From Rheinheimera salexigens (GTDB taxonomy: Bacteria; Pseudomonadota; Gammaproteobacteria; Enterobacterales; Alteromonadaceae), in the NCBI RefSeq assembly GCF_001752395.1, contig NZ_MKEK01000001.1:653244-717243 (forward strand): a stretch of 64,000 nt of DNA. The letters run 5' to 3'. The notes under the pieces are model-generated. The model was given only the letters and a program-made list of their open reading frames with translations, was not told where the DNA came from and searched no databases. Positions 53,819 through 63,497 of the stretch are shown here, piece after piece. Position 1 is the first letter of the stretch, and every line of letters starts with the position of its first letter. The translations under genes and the position numbers were made by a program.

Positions 53819-54739
53819 ATGACCACAAAAATAACCTTAACTAGCGGTATTATTGGCTTAATGTCGGTAGCTGCATACAGTGTGAATGCTGACGCTAAGC
53901 CGCTGGAATTTTATGGCAAAGTAGATGTATCAGTGCAGTCTAGTGAAGAAGGTGAAGGCCGTTTTACTGAAATGAAAAGCAATGCGTCTAAATTTGGTGT
54001 TAAAGGTGATTATGCTTTAGAAGATGGCTTAATCATTGTATATAAGTTGGAGTGGCAAGTTGATGTGTCAGATGACAGTAATGAAAAAAACCTTAAATCA
54101 CGTAATCAATATATTGGTTTAAAAGGTAATTTTGGTGAAGTCAGGCTGGGCCGACATGATACAGCACTAAAAATGTCGCAGGGTAAAGCCGATTTTTTTA
54201 GTGATTATGAGGCGGATGTTAAAACCTTATGGAAAGGCGAAAACCGGGTTAATGACTCTATAAGTTACTTTTCACCAATTTATGCTGGCTTTGGCATGCA
54301 ACTGACTTATGTAGTGGCCGATGCCGCAGACGCCGATGATGCACTTTCTGCCGCTATTTTCTACGGTGATGAAGGATTAAAACAAAGTAATATTTATGCA
54401 GCACTGGCCTATGACAGTGAAGTGAATGGCTACGATACGTTACGTGCTAGCGCGCAATTTAAACTTGCCGAATTTACCCTAAGTACGATGTATCAACGCC
54501 AAGAAGATATAACAACCCAATTAGATCGTGATGGTTACTTAGTCGGGGTGGCTTATCCGTGGCAGAAATTAACTTTAAAAACTCAGTATCAAGTGATGGA
54601 TGATGATAATGGTGCCAGTGTGGGAGTGGATTATAAGCTAGGTAAAAATAGCCAAATTTATGCGTGGTATTCTAGTTTTAATTTTGATTTAGCAGAAGAT
54701 ACTGATTATTTGGCCGTAGGGTTAACGCATAAATTTTAA
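53819..54739 (+). CDS. Gram-negative general porin (OmpC/PhoE-like), probably phosphate-starvation induced
   Basis: Outer membrane trimeric channel, 306 residues. Signal peptide about 1-25 (SVNADA-KPLEFYGK); the barrel begins LEFYGKVDVSVQSSEE, contains SRNQYIGLKGNFGEVRLGRHD (quoted in part) typical of Proteobacterial porins, and ends GLTHKF with the terminal Phe needed for BAM insertion. AGGT site upstream. The near-consensus PHO box suggests a role in phosphate or organophosphate uptake under limitation. Monocistronic; the TPP riboswitch of the next operon starts 63 bases later. Confidence 0.92.
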   Translation: MTTKITLTSGIIGLMSVAAYSVNADAKPLEFYGKVDVSVQSSEEGEGRFTEMKSNASKFGVKGDYALEDGLIIVYKLEWQVDVSDDSNEKNLKSRNQYIGLKGNFGEVRLGRHDTALKMSQGKADFFSDYEADVKTLWKGENRVNDSISYFSPIYAGFGMQLTYVVADAADADDALSAAIFYGDEGLKQSNIYAALAYDSEVNGYDTLRASAQFKLAEFTLSTMYQRQEDITTQLDRDGYLVGVAYPWQKLTLKTQYQVMDDDNGASVGVDYKLGKNSQIYAWYSSFNFDLAEDTDYLAVGLTHKF

Positions 54740-54802
54740 GCGTAATAATCTTTATTGGCACGCATTGCAGTAAATTTGAAAAGGCTATACACTTGCCGCG
54801 CA

Positions 54803-54880
54803 ACCAAGGGGTGCAATTGCTGAGATGCCGAAAGGCGAACCCTAAGAACCTGATCCGGATTATACCGGCGGAGGGATGGT
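54803..54880 (+). promoter_or_regulatory. TPP riboswitch (THI element)
   Basis: Carries the conserved core: GGGGTGC and GCTGAGA in the first arm, then AACCTGATCCGG and the closing CCGGCGGAGGGA, with ACCA (54803-54806) pairing TGGT (54877-54880). It binds thiamin pyrophosphate and shuts off the genes downstream. CTGACTCC after it could pair with the GGAGAC near 54919, hiding the receptor's ribosome site; this would act on translation. Confidence 0.95.
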
Positions 54881-54933
54881 GCTGACTCCTCATGCTGGTG
54901 TGATCTCTGTTTTATTGGAGACTCATACAAAAA

Positions 54934-57045
54934 ATGCGTTTTATACCTTGTTTACTTACCCTGGCTATTGCTAATCCAGCTATTGCCATTGCTGACCAAA
55001 TTAATCCTAGCCTTGCTGCTAACAGCGCTGTTGCTTTAGAGCGAATTGAAGTGCAGGGTGACTTTAGACGTCATTCTGTGCAACAAATTGCCGGTAGTGT
55101 AGCGGTGCTTACGGATGAAGATTTACAGCGTACTTCTGCTCAACACTTAGATGATTTGCTTCATCAATTTGCCAACGTTAACTTTACGGCTGGTGCGTCA
55201 CGCGGCCGGTATTTACAAGTACGGGGCGTTGGTGAACGTAGCGAATATGTCGATACCATTAATCCATCAGTTGGCATTTTAATTGATGGTATTGATTATT
55301 CAGGTATGGGCATTAGCGGTATTCATGATTTAGCCCAACTAGAATTATTCCGAGGCCCTGAAGCCACTCGCTTTGGCGCTAATGCGTTAGCCGGTATGCT
55401 TAACTTAACAACACAAGGTCCTTCTGCTACGCCAGAAGGAAAATTTAGCGCTACTTTAGCGGATTATAATAGCTATCAATTAGCCGGTTATTTTAGTGAT
55501 GCTATCAACCAAAACCTGGGTTATAGCATATCGCTTGAGCAACAAAGCTCTGACGGTTTTATTGAAAATGCCTACTTAAACCGCGACGATACTAATAATA
55601 TCGACGAATTTACTGCGCGATTCAAACTACGTTTCCAAGCTAATGAGCATTTAATGCTGCAATTAGTAACTCACTTAGTAGATCAAGATAATGGCTTTGA
55701 TGCCTTCTCGCTGGATCAAAATCGTACGACGTTATCTGACAATCCTGGCCAAGATATAATTCGCAGCAAAGCGCTAGCATTACAAGCTGAGTACAGCGGT
55801 GTGCCATACTTTACGGCTTTTGGCCAAATTAGTTGGTTAGATGCTAACAGCGATTATGGTTTTGATGAAGATTGGAGCTATGTTGGCATTCATCCAGATG
55901 AATACGCTACGACTGATCGCTATTTACGTAATCGCGAGCAATTAAGCGTTGATTATCGTTTAGTGTCTACCCCTATGGGTAAGATAGGTGATAGCGATTG
56001 GGTGTTTGGTATTTATGCCGCCAATAAAAACTTCAACTTAACCCGAGAATCATGGGACTGGGATCTGTGGCAACCGGCGCAATTTGATAACCAATTGAAA
56101 CGTCGTAATGTAGCTGCTTATGGCGAAGTCACTACGCCGTTAAACGATGTTTGGAGTTTAATTTCCGGCTTACGTGTCGAGCGCTATGATGATGAATATG
56201 CTGATACTAGCGGTAATGCTATTCGCAACCACGATACCATGTGGGGCGCTAAGCTAAGTTTAAACTATCAAGTTAATCAACAAGCTTTAATCTATTTATT
56301 AGCATCACGCGGCTATAAAGTGGGTGGGGTGAATGGTGATGCGTTAGCCAAAGCGAATAACAGTGATTTAACTGAGCTACAAAGCAAAGCTAGCTTTGCC
56401 CCAGAAACGCTATATAACGCCGAGTTTGGTGTTAAAGGTAGCGCCTTAGATCAAAGCATAATAGCCCGTGTTGCCGCGTTTTATATGTGGCGTGATGATA
56501 TGCAAGTTAAAGGCTGGTTAAACCCGAACACTGGCCCGCAATTTTCTGGCTTTATTGATAATGCCGGTAGTGGCCGTAACTACGGTATTGAAATGGAAAA
56601 CCGCATACAGTTGCACCCGCAATTGGCGTTGTTTCTTAGTGCGAGCTGGTTAAAAACCAAATTAGGTGATTACACTACGTTAGCGGGCGATCTTTTTACC
56701 GGTCGTGAGCAAGCTCAAGCTCCTCGGTTTCAATATAGCATAGCTGCAGATTGGTATATTACTGAGCCAATAACGTTCAATATAAGCCTGCAAGGTAAAG
56801 ACGAATACTTCTATTCCGATGGCCATAACGCGCGTTCGTCACGTTATGAGCTGGTCAACTTACGCTTAAGTTATCAACTAGAACACTGGAACTTTGCTGT
56901 GTGGAGCCGTAATGCCTTAAATCAAGATATTGGCGTGCGTGGCTTTTACTTTGGTAATGATCCGCGAGATGGCTATGCGCCACATACCTATGAACAATAC
57001 GCTGAGCCCAGTCGTTTTGGTGTCAGTGCCAGCTATCAATTTTAA
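54934..57045 (+). CDS. TonB-dependent receptor for thiamin or a precursor
   Basis: Outer membrane receptor of 703 residues under a TPP riboswitch. Signal peptide about 1-20 (MRFIPCLLTLAIANPAIAIA), plug domain 35-160 with ERIEVQGDFRR (TonB-box-like), YLQVRGVGERSEY and LELFRGPEATRFGANALAG, then a 22-strand barrel ending in GVSASYQF. The riboswitch and downstream thiamin genes assign the substrate; such receptors replace simple diffusion for scarce vitamins. Followed after 12 bases by the YkoF-like gene. Confidence 0.92.
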   Translation: MRFIPCLLTLAIANPAIAIADQINPSLAANSAVALERIEVQGDFRRHSVQQIAGSVAVLTDEDLQRTSAQHLDDLLHQFANVNFTAGASRGRYLQVRGVGERSEYVDTINPSVGILIDGIDYSGMGISGIHDLAQLELFRGPEATRFGANALAGMLNLTTQGPSATPEGKFSATLADYNSYQLAGYFSDAINQNLGYSISLEQQSSDGFIENAYLNRDDTNNIDEFTARFKLRFQANEHLMLQLVTHLVDQDNGFDAFSLDQNRTTLSDNPGQDIIRSKALALQAEYSGVPYFTAFGQISWLDANSDYGFDEDWSYVGIHPDEYATTDRYLRNREQLSVDYRLVSTPMGKIGDSDWVFGIYAANKNFNLTRESWDWDLWQPAQFDNQLKRRNVAAYGEVTTPLNDVWSLISGLRVERYDDEYADTSGNAIRNHDTMWGAKLSLNYQVNQQALIYLLASRGYKVGGVNGDALAKANNSDLTELQSKASFAPETLYNAEFGVKGSALDQSIIARVAAFYMWRDDMQVKGWLNPNTGPQFSGFIDNAGSGRNYGIEMENRIQLHPQLALFLSASWLKTKLGDYTTLAGDLFTGREQAQAPRFQYSIAADWYITEPITFNISLQGKDEYFYSDGHNARSSRYELVNLRLSYQLEHWNFAVWSRNALNQDIGVRGFYFGNDPRDGYAPHTYEQYAEPSRFGVSASYQF

Positions 57046-57057
57046 TAGGAGCTAAAG

Positions 57058-57306
57058 ATGCAATTAACCGTTGAGATAAGTAGCTATCCGTTAGCGGATG
57101 ATTATTTAACACCGATAAAAGGTTTTATTGAGCAATTGAATCAATATCCTTCCATTATGGTTTTAACTAATACTCTGAGTACTCAGATGTTTGGTGAATA
57201 CGACGAAGTGATGCAAGCCTTACAAGACTGCATTAAATGGTCATTTGAGAAATACGGTAAAGTGATTTTTGTCTGTAAATTTTTGCATGGTGATTTGCGG
57301 CCATGA
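57058..57306 (+). CDS. YkoF-like / thiamine-binding domain protein
   Basis: 82 residues, one ferredoxin-like domain (MQLTVEISSYPLADDYLTP, FGEYDEVMQAL). Paired domains of this type bind thiamin or hydroxymethylpyrimidine (YkoF, MTH1187). TAGGAG precedes the ATG. Its stop overlaps the start of the transporter gene (ATGA), so the two are translated together. A carrier or sensor role for thiamin is inferred from context. Confidence 0.8.
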   Translation: MQLTVEISSYPLADDYLTPIKGFIEQLNQYPSIMVLTNTLSTQMFGEYDEVMQALQDCIKWSFEKYGKVIFVCKFLHGDLRP

Positions 57307-58019
57307 GTGAGTTGCTAAGTAAAGCGATTGCTGATTGGCAGCTGATGCACAGCGTTGAACTGGTAGCTACCTTGCTAGCACTGGCTTACGTGATACTGGC
57401 TTTAAAACAAAGCCTATGGTGTTGGCCTGCCGCTTTACTTAGCACTATTTTATTTACCCAAGTGATGTGGCAATCGGCTTTATTGTCGGATGCCATTTTA
57501 CAAATGTATTATGCCGGTATGGCTATTTATGGTTGGTGGCGCTGGCAGCAACTTAAACAAAGCGCGAAAATAAGTGCCAACCTTAACGGTAAGAGTAACA
57601 CCAATAATAATACTAATATCGCTGAGCAAGCACCTGTATACGAATGGGCATGGCAACGCCATGTAAGGCTAATTATTATTACTGCATTAGCGGGCTTAGG
57701 CTTAGGCTATGTTATGGCAGGCTATACTCAAGCTGACTTCGCTTATTTAGATGCGCAAACAACGGCATTTAGTGTTATGGCCACTTGGTTAGTAACCCGT
57801 AAATTAGTGTCTAATTGGTTATACTGGGTAGTAATAGATGCAGTATCTATTTACGTTTATGCGCAAAAGCACCTGTATTTTCTTACCGGCTTGTTTATGC
57901 TGTATACCATTATCGCAATTGTAGGGTATTTTGCGTGGCGCCATCACTTTATACAACAAAAGTTACACCAGAAGCATCAACACAAACAACAAACATTGAG
58001 CATGACTGCCAACGTATAG
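57303..58019 (+). CDS. pnuT: PnuC-family vitamin transporter (thiamin transporter PnuT)
   Basis: Inner membrane facilitator with about seven transmembrane helices, 238 residues. Family segments are SLWCWPAALLSTILF, ILQMYYAGMAIYGWWRWQ (the WxxW substrate region) and LVSNWLYWVVIDAVSIYVY. PnuC proteins trap vitamins by phosphorylation inside; the kinase encoded next would do this for thiamin. Located under the TPP riboswitch. Confidence 0.92.
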   Translation: MSELLSKAIADWQLMHSVELVATLLALAYVILALKQSLWCWPAALLSTILFTQVMWQSALLSDAILQMYYAGMAIYGWWRWQQLKQSAKISANLNGKSNTNNNTNIAEQAPVYEWAWQRHVRLIIITALAGLGLGYVMAGYTQADFAYLDAQTTAFSVMATWLVTRKLVSNWLYWVVIDAVSIYVYAQKHLYFLTGLFMLYTIIAIVGYFAWRHHFIQQKLHQKHQHKQQTLSMTANV

Positions 58020-58855
58020 CGCAGCTATGTAAACAATTAGAATTTTTTGCTAATCAGCAAGTGCAACATATACAGCCGTTATCGCATGGTCAAAGCAATA
58101 AAAGCTATCGCATTAGTACCGATCGGGCTGAGTTTGTATTGCGCTGTTACCCGCCAAAACAGTATCGATGCCGTCAGCAAGAGCTGACAATACAACATGC
58201 CGCTGCTGCCGATGACTTAGCACCGGCGCCGTTATGTTTAAATAATCATCTACAGATAATGATTAGCGACTTTATTGATATTGGCGAGCCTTTTAATTAT
58301 CGCCAGCATGATAGTAAGCAGTTAATTCAGCATATTGTAAAATTACACCAATTAAATGTACTGACATCGGTATTACAACTGGAGGATTATTTACAGTTTC
58401 AGCTCAGCCTAGTTGCCGATAAAAACCTGGTAGATATTGTACTATTTAACCAGCTGCAACAGGCAGCTAAGCAGCTAGAAGCCTTACCCCAAGACACAGT
58501 ATTGTGCCATCTCGATCTACATGCTGATAATTTACTCTGGGCTGAACAGCGCTTATGGTTACTGGATTTTGAATATAGCCAACAAGCTGATAGCAGCTTA
58601 GATTTAGCCGCGATAATTATGCATTATCAACTCGATGTTAAGGAGCAGCAGCAATTGCTGGTAGATTATATTCAGCTTCGTAGGCAAGCCAGACTACATG
58701 ACTCATTACTGGAAACCTTACAGCTAAAAATACCGTTAGCCAAACAGCTGTACTCAGGATTTTGTTGGTTATGGTATGTCGCGATCCCAGGTTACGAGAC
58801 TGAAGCTAAACACTGGCAACAGCAGTTGCAACATTTGTTAGCAATGCCATCCTAG
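57935..58855 (+). CDS. Thiamine kinase-like aminoglycoside phosphotransferase fold protein
   Basis: Predicted kinase that phosphorylates imported thiamin and so retains it; about 306 residues. APH-type motifs: PLSHGQSNKSYRI (nucleotide loop), FVLRCYP, the catalytic HLDLHADNLLW near 205 and LLDFEYSQQADSSLDLAA (metal-binding Asp). No ATG precedes the domain in frame; the GTG at 57935 has AGGG eight to nine bases upstream, so it overlaps pnuT by 85 bases. The frame stays open to 57815, but that part is pnuT read out of frame. A later non-canonical start is also possible. Confidence 0.8.
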   Translation: MAPSLYTTKVTPEASTQTTNIEHDCQRIAQLCKQLEFFANQQVQHIQPLSHGQSNKSYRISTDRAEFVLRCYPPKQYRCRQQELTIQHAAAADDLAPAPLCLNNHLQIMISDFIDIGEPFNYRQHDSKQLIQHIVKLHQLNVLTSVLQLEDYLQFQLSLVADKNLVDIVLFNQLQQAAKQLEALPQDTVLCHLDLHADNLLWAEQRLWLLDFEYSQQADSSLDLAAIIMHYQLDVKEQQQLLVDYIQLRRQARLHDSLLETLQLKIPLAKQLYSGFCWLWYVAIPGYETEAKHWQQQLQHLLAMPS

Positions 58856-58859
58856 ACCT

Positions 58860-58903
58860 ATTCAGTTGCCTGTTAATATAGATTCAGTTGCCTGTTAATA
58901 TAA
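58860..58903. repeat. 22-base direct repeat, two copies
   Basis: ATTCAGTTGCCTGTTAATAT followed by AG or AA, at 58860-58881 and 58882-58903, identical except the last base. It follows the thiamine operon; may be a regulator's tandem site or slippage product. Confidence 0.85.
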
Positions 58904-59042
58904 TGGTGCTGCTCGTTCAACTAATCCCAAGCTAGTCAGTCGGATGCAAAATATACTCGGTTACACTTTTAGCCTCGCCTTGTCAGGATAATTGTAGTAT
59001 TTATGTTAACTTTTTCTGCAGCATAATTTGGAGAGAATAATA

Positions 59043-61163
59043 ATGCGAAAACATCACCTTGGCTTGCTGCTCTTAAGCAGCTTAAGTTGCTTTTGGTTGC
59101 AGGCTGCTGAAGTTGTTGCGCCCGTAGCGGTGCAGCAACCTTATACCGTGACATCGCCTAATGGGGATCGGCAAGACTCTTATTACTGGCTGCGTGATGA
59201 TAGCCGAACCTCTGCCACGGTATTAGATTACTTATATCGTGAGAATAGCTATTTTGAGCAATATAGTGCCAATTACCAAGCGTTAACAGACAAACTGACA
59301 GATGAAATTATTAGCCGTATTAAACAGGATGATAGCTCCGTGCCTTACAATAAAGGTGATTATAGTTATTACGACCGTTTTGATGCCGGTAAAGAGTACC
59401 CAGTATATCTACGTAAATCATTAAAAGACGGAACCGAGCAGGTCATGCTCGATGTCAATGAGCTGGCAGGCGACAAAGACTTTTATCAAATAGCTAATAT
59501 GAGCGTGAGCCCAGATCAAAACTTACTGGCCTATTTAGAAGATACCAGTGGTCGCCGACAATACACGCTAAAAGTGCGAGACTTGCGTACAGGCAAAGAT
59601 TTAGCTGATGAGATTACAGGGTTATCTAGAAGTGTCGCTTGGGCTAAAGATAGTCAAACCTTGTATGTTATTCAAAATGATCCGGTAACTTTGCTCAGTA
59701 CCACAGTGTTGCAGCATACCTTAGGCAAGGACGTCGCTAAGGCTCGCCAAGTGTATACCGAACAAGACCATAGTTATTATATGGGCGTGGGTAATACGGA
59801 AGACAATAATTATGTGGTAATTTACCTTGGCAGTACGGTATCGACAGAGATGCGGGTACAAGATGCGACTAAACCGGACAGTGAATTTACAGTTTTAGCG
59901 CCAAGACAGCGTGATTTTCAATATTCAGCCAGCCATATTAACAACCGTTGGGTGATCCGCACCGATTGGCAAGCGCCTAATTTTCGTTTAATGACCGTAG
60001 CAGCAGATAAAATTGGCTATCGGAATAACTGGCAGCCTTTGGTCAAGCATGACGACAATGTCTTTATTGAAGACTTTGCAGTATTTGATAATTATTTGGC
60101 CATTAATGAGCGTAGTGATGGTGTGCGTCGGTTAAAAGTGATGCCTTGGGCCACGCCCGAGCAAGCTTTTTATGTTGCCTCTGATGAAGCCGCCTATGTG
60201 ATGGCTTTTGCTACTAATGCTGAGCCAGACACTGACTGGCTACGTTATAGCTATAGCTCTTTAACCACACCGGAAAGCACCTATCAGTACAATATGAAAA
60301 CCGGTGACAAACAACTGCTAAAACAAACTGAAGTCTTAGGCGGCTTTGATCAGAATAATTATAAAACCGAGCGGGTGTGGGCAACCGCAACGGACGGCGT
60401 AAAAGTTCCCGTCACCTTGTTATATCGCAAAGATTACAAACGTGATGGCACAGCCCCTTTGTATCAGTATGCTTATGGCTCTTATGGCAGCTCGTCTGAT
60501 CCATGGTTTAGATCGGTTGCTTTATCCTTAGTAGACCGCGGTTTTGTGTATGCCATTGCCCATATTCGAGGCGGTCAAGAAATGGGCCGGCAATGGTACG
60601 AAAACGGCAAATTACTGCATAAAATCAATACTTTTACCGACTTTATCGCCGTCACAGATTATTTAGTAGCAAACGACTATGTTGCAAAAGATAAAGTGTT
60701 TGCCATGGGCGGCAGCGCCGGTGGGTTATTAATGGGTGCAATAGCCAATATGGCACCTGAAAAGTATCGTGGTTTAGTCGCGCATGTGCCTTTTGTTGAC
60801 ATAGTGACCACTATGTTAGATGAAACGATTCCTTTAACTACTAATGAGTTTGATGAATGGGGCAACCCCAAGCAACAAGCCTATTATGATTATATGTTGT
60901 CGTATTCACCTTATGATCAAGTGACTAAACAAGCCTACCCGGCCATGTTGGTGACCACCGGCTTGCATGATTCACAAGTACAGTATTATGAACCGGCAAA
61001 GTGGGTCGCTAAATTACGCAGCCATAAAACTAATAATCAACCATTAGTTTTTAAAACCAATATGGAAGCGGGGCACGGCGGTAAATCTGGTCGCTTCTCT
61101 AGGCTGGCAGAATACGCACAAGAGTATGCGTTTATTCTTAATTTGCTAGGCCAAACCGAATAG
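59043..61163 (+). CDS. Secreted oligopeptidase B (S9A prolyl oligopeptidase family)
   Basis: Serine peptidase of 706 residues cutting short peptides after basic residues. Unlike cytosolic E. coli PtrB it has a signal peptide ending in LQAAEV, so it acts in the periplasm or outside. N-terminal WLRDD and propeller (about 75-420), then the hydrolase domain: HIRGGQEMGRQWYENGK, nucleophile in MGGSAGGLLMG, Asp in TGLHDSQVQYYEP and His in EAGHGGKSGR. GGAGAG before the ATG. A strong bidirectional terminator separates it from the convergent S10 peptidase. Confidence 0.92.
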   Translation: MRKHHLGLLLLSSLSCFWLQAAEVVAPVAVQQPYTVTSPNGDRQDSYYWLRDDSRTSATVLDYLYRENSYFEQYSANYQALTDKLTDEIISRIKQDDSSVPYNKGDYSYYDRFDAGKEYPVYLRKSLKDGTEQVMLDVNELAGDKDFYQIANMSVSPDQNLLAYLEDTSGRRQYTLKVRDLRTGKDLADEITGLSRSVAWAKDSQTLYVIQNDPVTLLSTTVLQHTLGKDVAKARQVYTEQDHSYYMGVGNTEDNNYVVIYLGSTVSTEMRVQDATKPDSEFTVLAPRQRDFQYSASHINNRWVIRTDWQAPNFRLMTVAADKIGYRNNWQPLVKHDDNVFIEDFAVFDNYLAINERSDGVRRLKVMPWATPEQAFYVASDEAAYVMAFATNAEPDTDWLRYSYSSLTTPESTYQYNMKTGDKQLLKQTEVLGGFDQNNYKTERVWATATDGVKVPVTLLYRKDYKRDGTAPLYQYAYGSYGSSSDPWFRSVALSLVDRGFVYAIAHIRGGQEMGRQWYENGKLLHKINTFTDFIAVTDYLVANDYVAKDKVFAMGGSAGGLLMGAIANMAPEKYRGLVAHVPFVDIVTTMLDETIPLTTNEFDEWGNPKQQAYYDYMLSYSPYDQVTKQAYPAMLVTTGLHDSQVQYYEPAKWVAKLRSHKTNNQPLVFKTNMEAGHGGKSGRFSRLAEYAQEYAFILNLLGQTE

Positions 61164-61184
61164 CAAATCGAAACGCTAAAAATG

Positions 61185-61217
61185 AAAAAGCCGAGCTAGG
61201 ATCCTCGGCTTTTTTTT
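61185..61217. terminator. Bidirectional terminator between two peptidase genes
   Basis: AAAAAGCCGAG (61185-61195) and CTCGGCTTTTT (61204-61214) form an 11-base stem with T-runs on both strands; it serves the convergent oligopeptidase and S10 genes. Confidence 0.92.
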
Positions 61218-61234
61218 GGCGCTTGACTGTTTAC

Positions 61235-62752
61235 TTAGTATTTAGCAGCCACACCTTCTGCCGGTATGGCATCTAAAATAAACTCACGTAAGTCTTGGTT
61301 AGATTGCTCTAAATCGGCGCGACGTAAGTACATCATATGACCGCTACGGTAGCCTTTAAAACTTAAGCGATGTTTCATTTTACCGCTTGGATCTAACTGC
61401 CACATATTGTATTTAGCATCAAAGTAGTTTGTAGCACCATCATAGTAACCAGACTGGGTTAGCACTTTTAAGTACGGGTTTTGTGCCATAGCTTGACGCA
61501 AATTTTCACCGGTGTTGTCGCCTGAGCGATCCCACGGATGAACGGGGCCAAACATATTATATTTAATATCGGTTTTATAATTTAACTCGGCGCGTAAATA
61601 GTAATTAATGGCTGGCGTGAACGAATGTAACCACGACGTTAGTTCAGCATTATAATCTGGACGATTGCCGGCTTCTTGCTTATCAATACCTAAATAACGA
61701 GAGTCTAAACGACCCACTGTTTGGCCGCGTTCACGTAGCAAATCTTTCCAGAAAAAAGCTGGGCTAATATCTAAATTATTTTGCAATACGGTTTTTACTG
61801 ATAAACCAGAATAAGCCGCTACTTTAGTCGCAATTTGCTGCTTTTCTTCTGGGCTAATAAAAGCACCTTTTGCTAATGCTGGCAGATATTGGTTAATGGC
61901 AAAGTCTTCAACTTCTGGCAGAACGTCATATAAATCTTTTTGCTGTAAATCAGCATTTAATACTTTGTGATACCAAGCGGTAGCGGCAAAGTACGGTAGG
62001 CGGTTAGCGGCATCAACAGGACCATCGCGCTTAATACCTAAATCGGTAGGTGATACTAACACTACACCGTTTAAATACATCCATTGCTGGTTTTGTAGGG
62101 CTAAGGCTAAGCCAGAAACGCGAGTGGTGCCGTAGCTTTCACCAATTAAAAACTTAGGTGACTGCCAGCGTTCGGTACGGGTAACAAAGGTATTAAGCCA
62201 TTCTGCTAAGTATTTAACGTCAGCATTAACACCAAAGAACATTTTTTGCTGCTCGTCTTTGCTAGGCATTTTGCCATCTTTATTTGGCAGTACCCGTGAG
62301 TAACCGGTATTCACTGGGTTAATAAACACGATATCAGCCACATCTAATACTGAATACGGATTAGTTTTTACGCCGTAAGGCTGAACTGGGTAGCCTTCGT
62401 CATCCACATTTAATGATTTAGGGCCAGTATAGGCAACATGCATCCAAACTGATGCCGAACCTGGTCCACCATTAAATGACATTAGTAATGGCCGTTTGCT
62501 ACGATCTTTAATATCTGAACGTTGGTAATAAGTATAAAATAAGGTGGCGGTTGGCTCACCGTCTTCATTCCAAACTGGCTGAGTACCGGTAGTCGCCGTG
62601 TACTCAAACCGTTTACCGTTGACGCTGGTTTTATGTTTAGTAACGACGCTGCTATCAATTTCAATTTGGCGCTCGGTTGCTAGTAACTGGCTGCTACAGA
62701 ACAACAGCACTAGCAATAGCGATTTTACTATTGGCATAGTATTTAGTGGCAT
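61235..62752 (-). CDS. Secreted S10 family serine carboxypeptidase
   Basis: Carboxypeptidase of 505 residues releasing C-terminal residues. Signal peptide to SSQLLA-TE. Motifs: MSFNGGPGSASVW (oxyanion region), NPVNTGYSR, nucleophile in FLIGESYGTTRVSG, catalytic Asp in QSGYYDGATNYF and His in GYRSGHMMYLR. AGGAAAAACT gives the ATG at 62752 a good ribosome site. With the nearby S9 peptidases and the amidohydrolase it forms an extracellular and periplasmic peptide-degrading set. Confidence 0.93.
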   Translation of the reverse strand: MPLNTMPIVKSLLLVLLFCSSQLLATERQIEIDSSVVTKHKTSVNGKRFEYTATTGTQPVWNEDGEPTATLFYTYYQRSDIKDRSKRPLLMSFNGGPGSASVWMHVAYTGPKSLNVDDEGYPVQPYGVKTNPYSVLDVADIVFINPVNTGYSRVLPNKDGKMPSKDEQQKMFFGVNADVKYLAEWLNTFVTRTERWQSPKFLIGESYGTTRVSGLALALQNQQWMYLNGVVLVSPTDLGIKRDGPVDAANRLPYFAATAWYHKVLNADLQQKDLYDVLPEVEDFAINQYLPALAKGAFISPEEKQQIATKVAAYSGLSVKTVLQNNLDISPAFFWKDLLRERGQTVGRLDSRYLGIDKQEAGNRPDYNAELTSWLHSFTPAINYYLRAELNYKTDIKYNMFGPVHPWDRSGDNTGENLRQAMAQNPYLKVLTQSGYYDGATNYFDAKYNMWQLDPSGKMKHRLSFKGYRSGHMMYLRRADLEQSNQDLREFILDAIPAEGVAAKY

Positions 62753-62918
62753 AGTTTTTCCTATGTTGTATTTTTAATTAATCCCAAGATAAGGTTTACC
62801 GTAAAAGCTAGAAGATTACAAAAGGCTTGAGACTAAAGCCGTAAAAACTAAGTTAATGTAATTGCGCAGTATTTTTGGTTAAATTTGGTTACGCTAATGG
62901 TGGTAATAACGCGAATCG

Positions 62919-62942
62919 TTATCAATAATATGTTATTGATAA
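62919..62942. promoter_or_regulatory. Fur-like dyad upstream of the bacterioferritin genes
   Basis: TTATCAATAA (62919-62928) and TTATTGATAA (62933-62942) are perfect inverted arms with a four-base loop, AT-rich and similar in style to Fur boxes. It lies 80-104 bases before the first bfr gene, consistent with iron-dependent control. Confidence 0.55.
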
Positions 62943-63022
62943 ATAACGAATTTTTGCTTTGTGTGCATTACTGTACTACACTGTGAGCATAAATTTATTA
63001 ATCCAGAATAAAAGGTGAAGTT

Positions 63023-63496
63023 ATGCAAGGTAATCCTAAAGTTCTCGCTAAGTTAAATGAAGTACTTACCGGCGAATTAACTTCTATTAATCAATACTTT
63101 CTACATGCTCGAATTTATAAAAATTGGGGCTTAAAAGCGTTAAACGATGTTTGTTATAAAAAATCTATAAAAGATATGAAGCAGGCAGATGAGTTAATTG
63201 AACGCATTTTAATGCTAGAAGGTTTACCCAATTTACAAGCCTTAGGTAAGTTGCGCATTGGTGAAGACACCGAAGAAATGCTGCAGTGCGATATTGATTT
63301 TCAGTTAGAGCAACTACCACAACTGCGGGTAGCGATTGCCCTGTGTGAAACAGAGCAAGACTATGTTAGCCGAGATATTCTGACCGACATACTAGAATAT
63401 GAAGAGCAACATTTAGATTGGATAGAAACCCAACAATATCAAATCGAAGCTTTAGGCTTAGCTAATTATCTGCAAGCTCAGTTAGGAGATGAATAA
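63023..63496 (+). CDS. bfr: Bacterioferritin subunit with haem ligand, degenerate ferroxidase site
   Basis: Iron-storage cage subunit, 157 residues. It keeps Met52, the axial haem ligand (KDMKQADELIERIL), but Glu51 is Asp, His54 is Gln and the Glu94 position is Gln; Glu18 and a C-terminal E..QH pair remain. This subunit should bind haem and pass electrons but oxidise iron poorly. The next gene encodes a partner with the reverse pattern. AAAGG site upstream. Confidence 0.93.
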   Translation: MQGNPKVLAKLNEVLTGELTSINQYFLHARIYKNWGLKALNDVCYKKSIKDMKQADELIERILMLEGLPNLQALGKLRIGEDTEEMLQCDIDFQLEQLPQLRVAIALCETEQDYVSRDILTDILEYEEQHLDWIETQQYQIEALGLANYLQAQLGDE

Positions 63497-63497
63497 T

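Noticed and set aside
57815..57934. Extended N-terminus of the thiamine kinase-like protein
   Set aside because: These 40 codons are pnuT coding sequence in another frame; the conserved kinase domain begins later.
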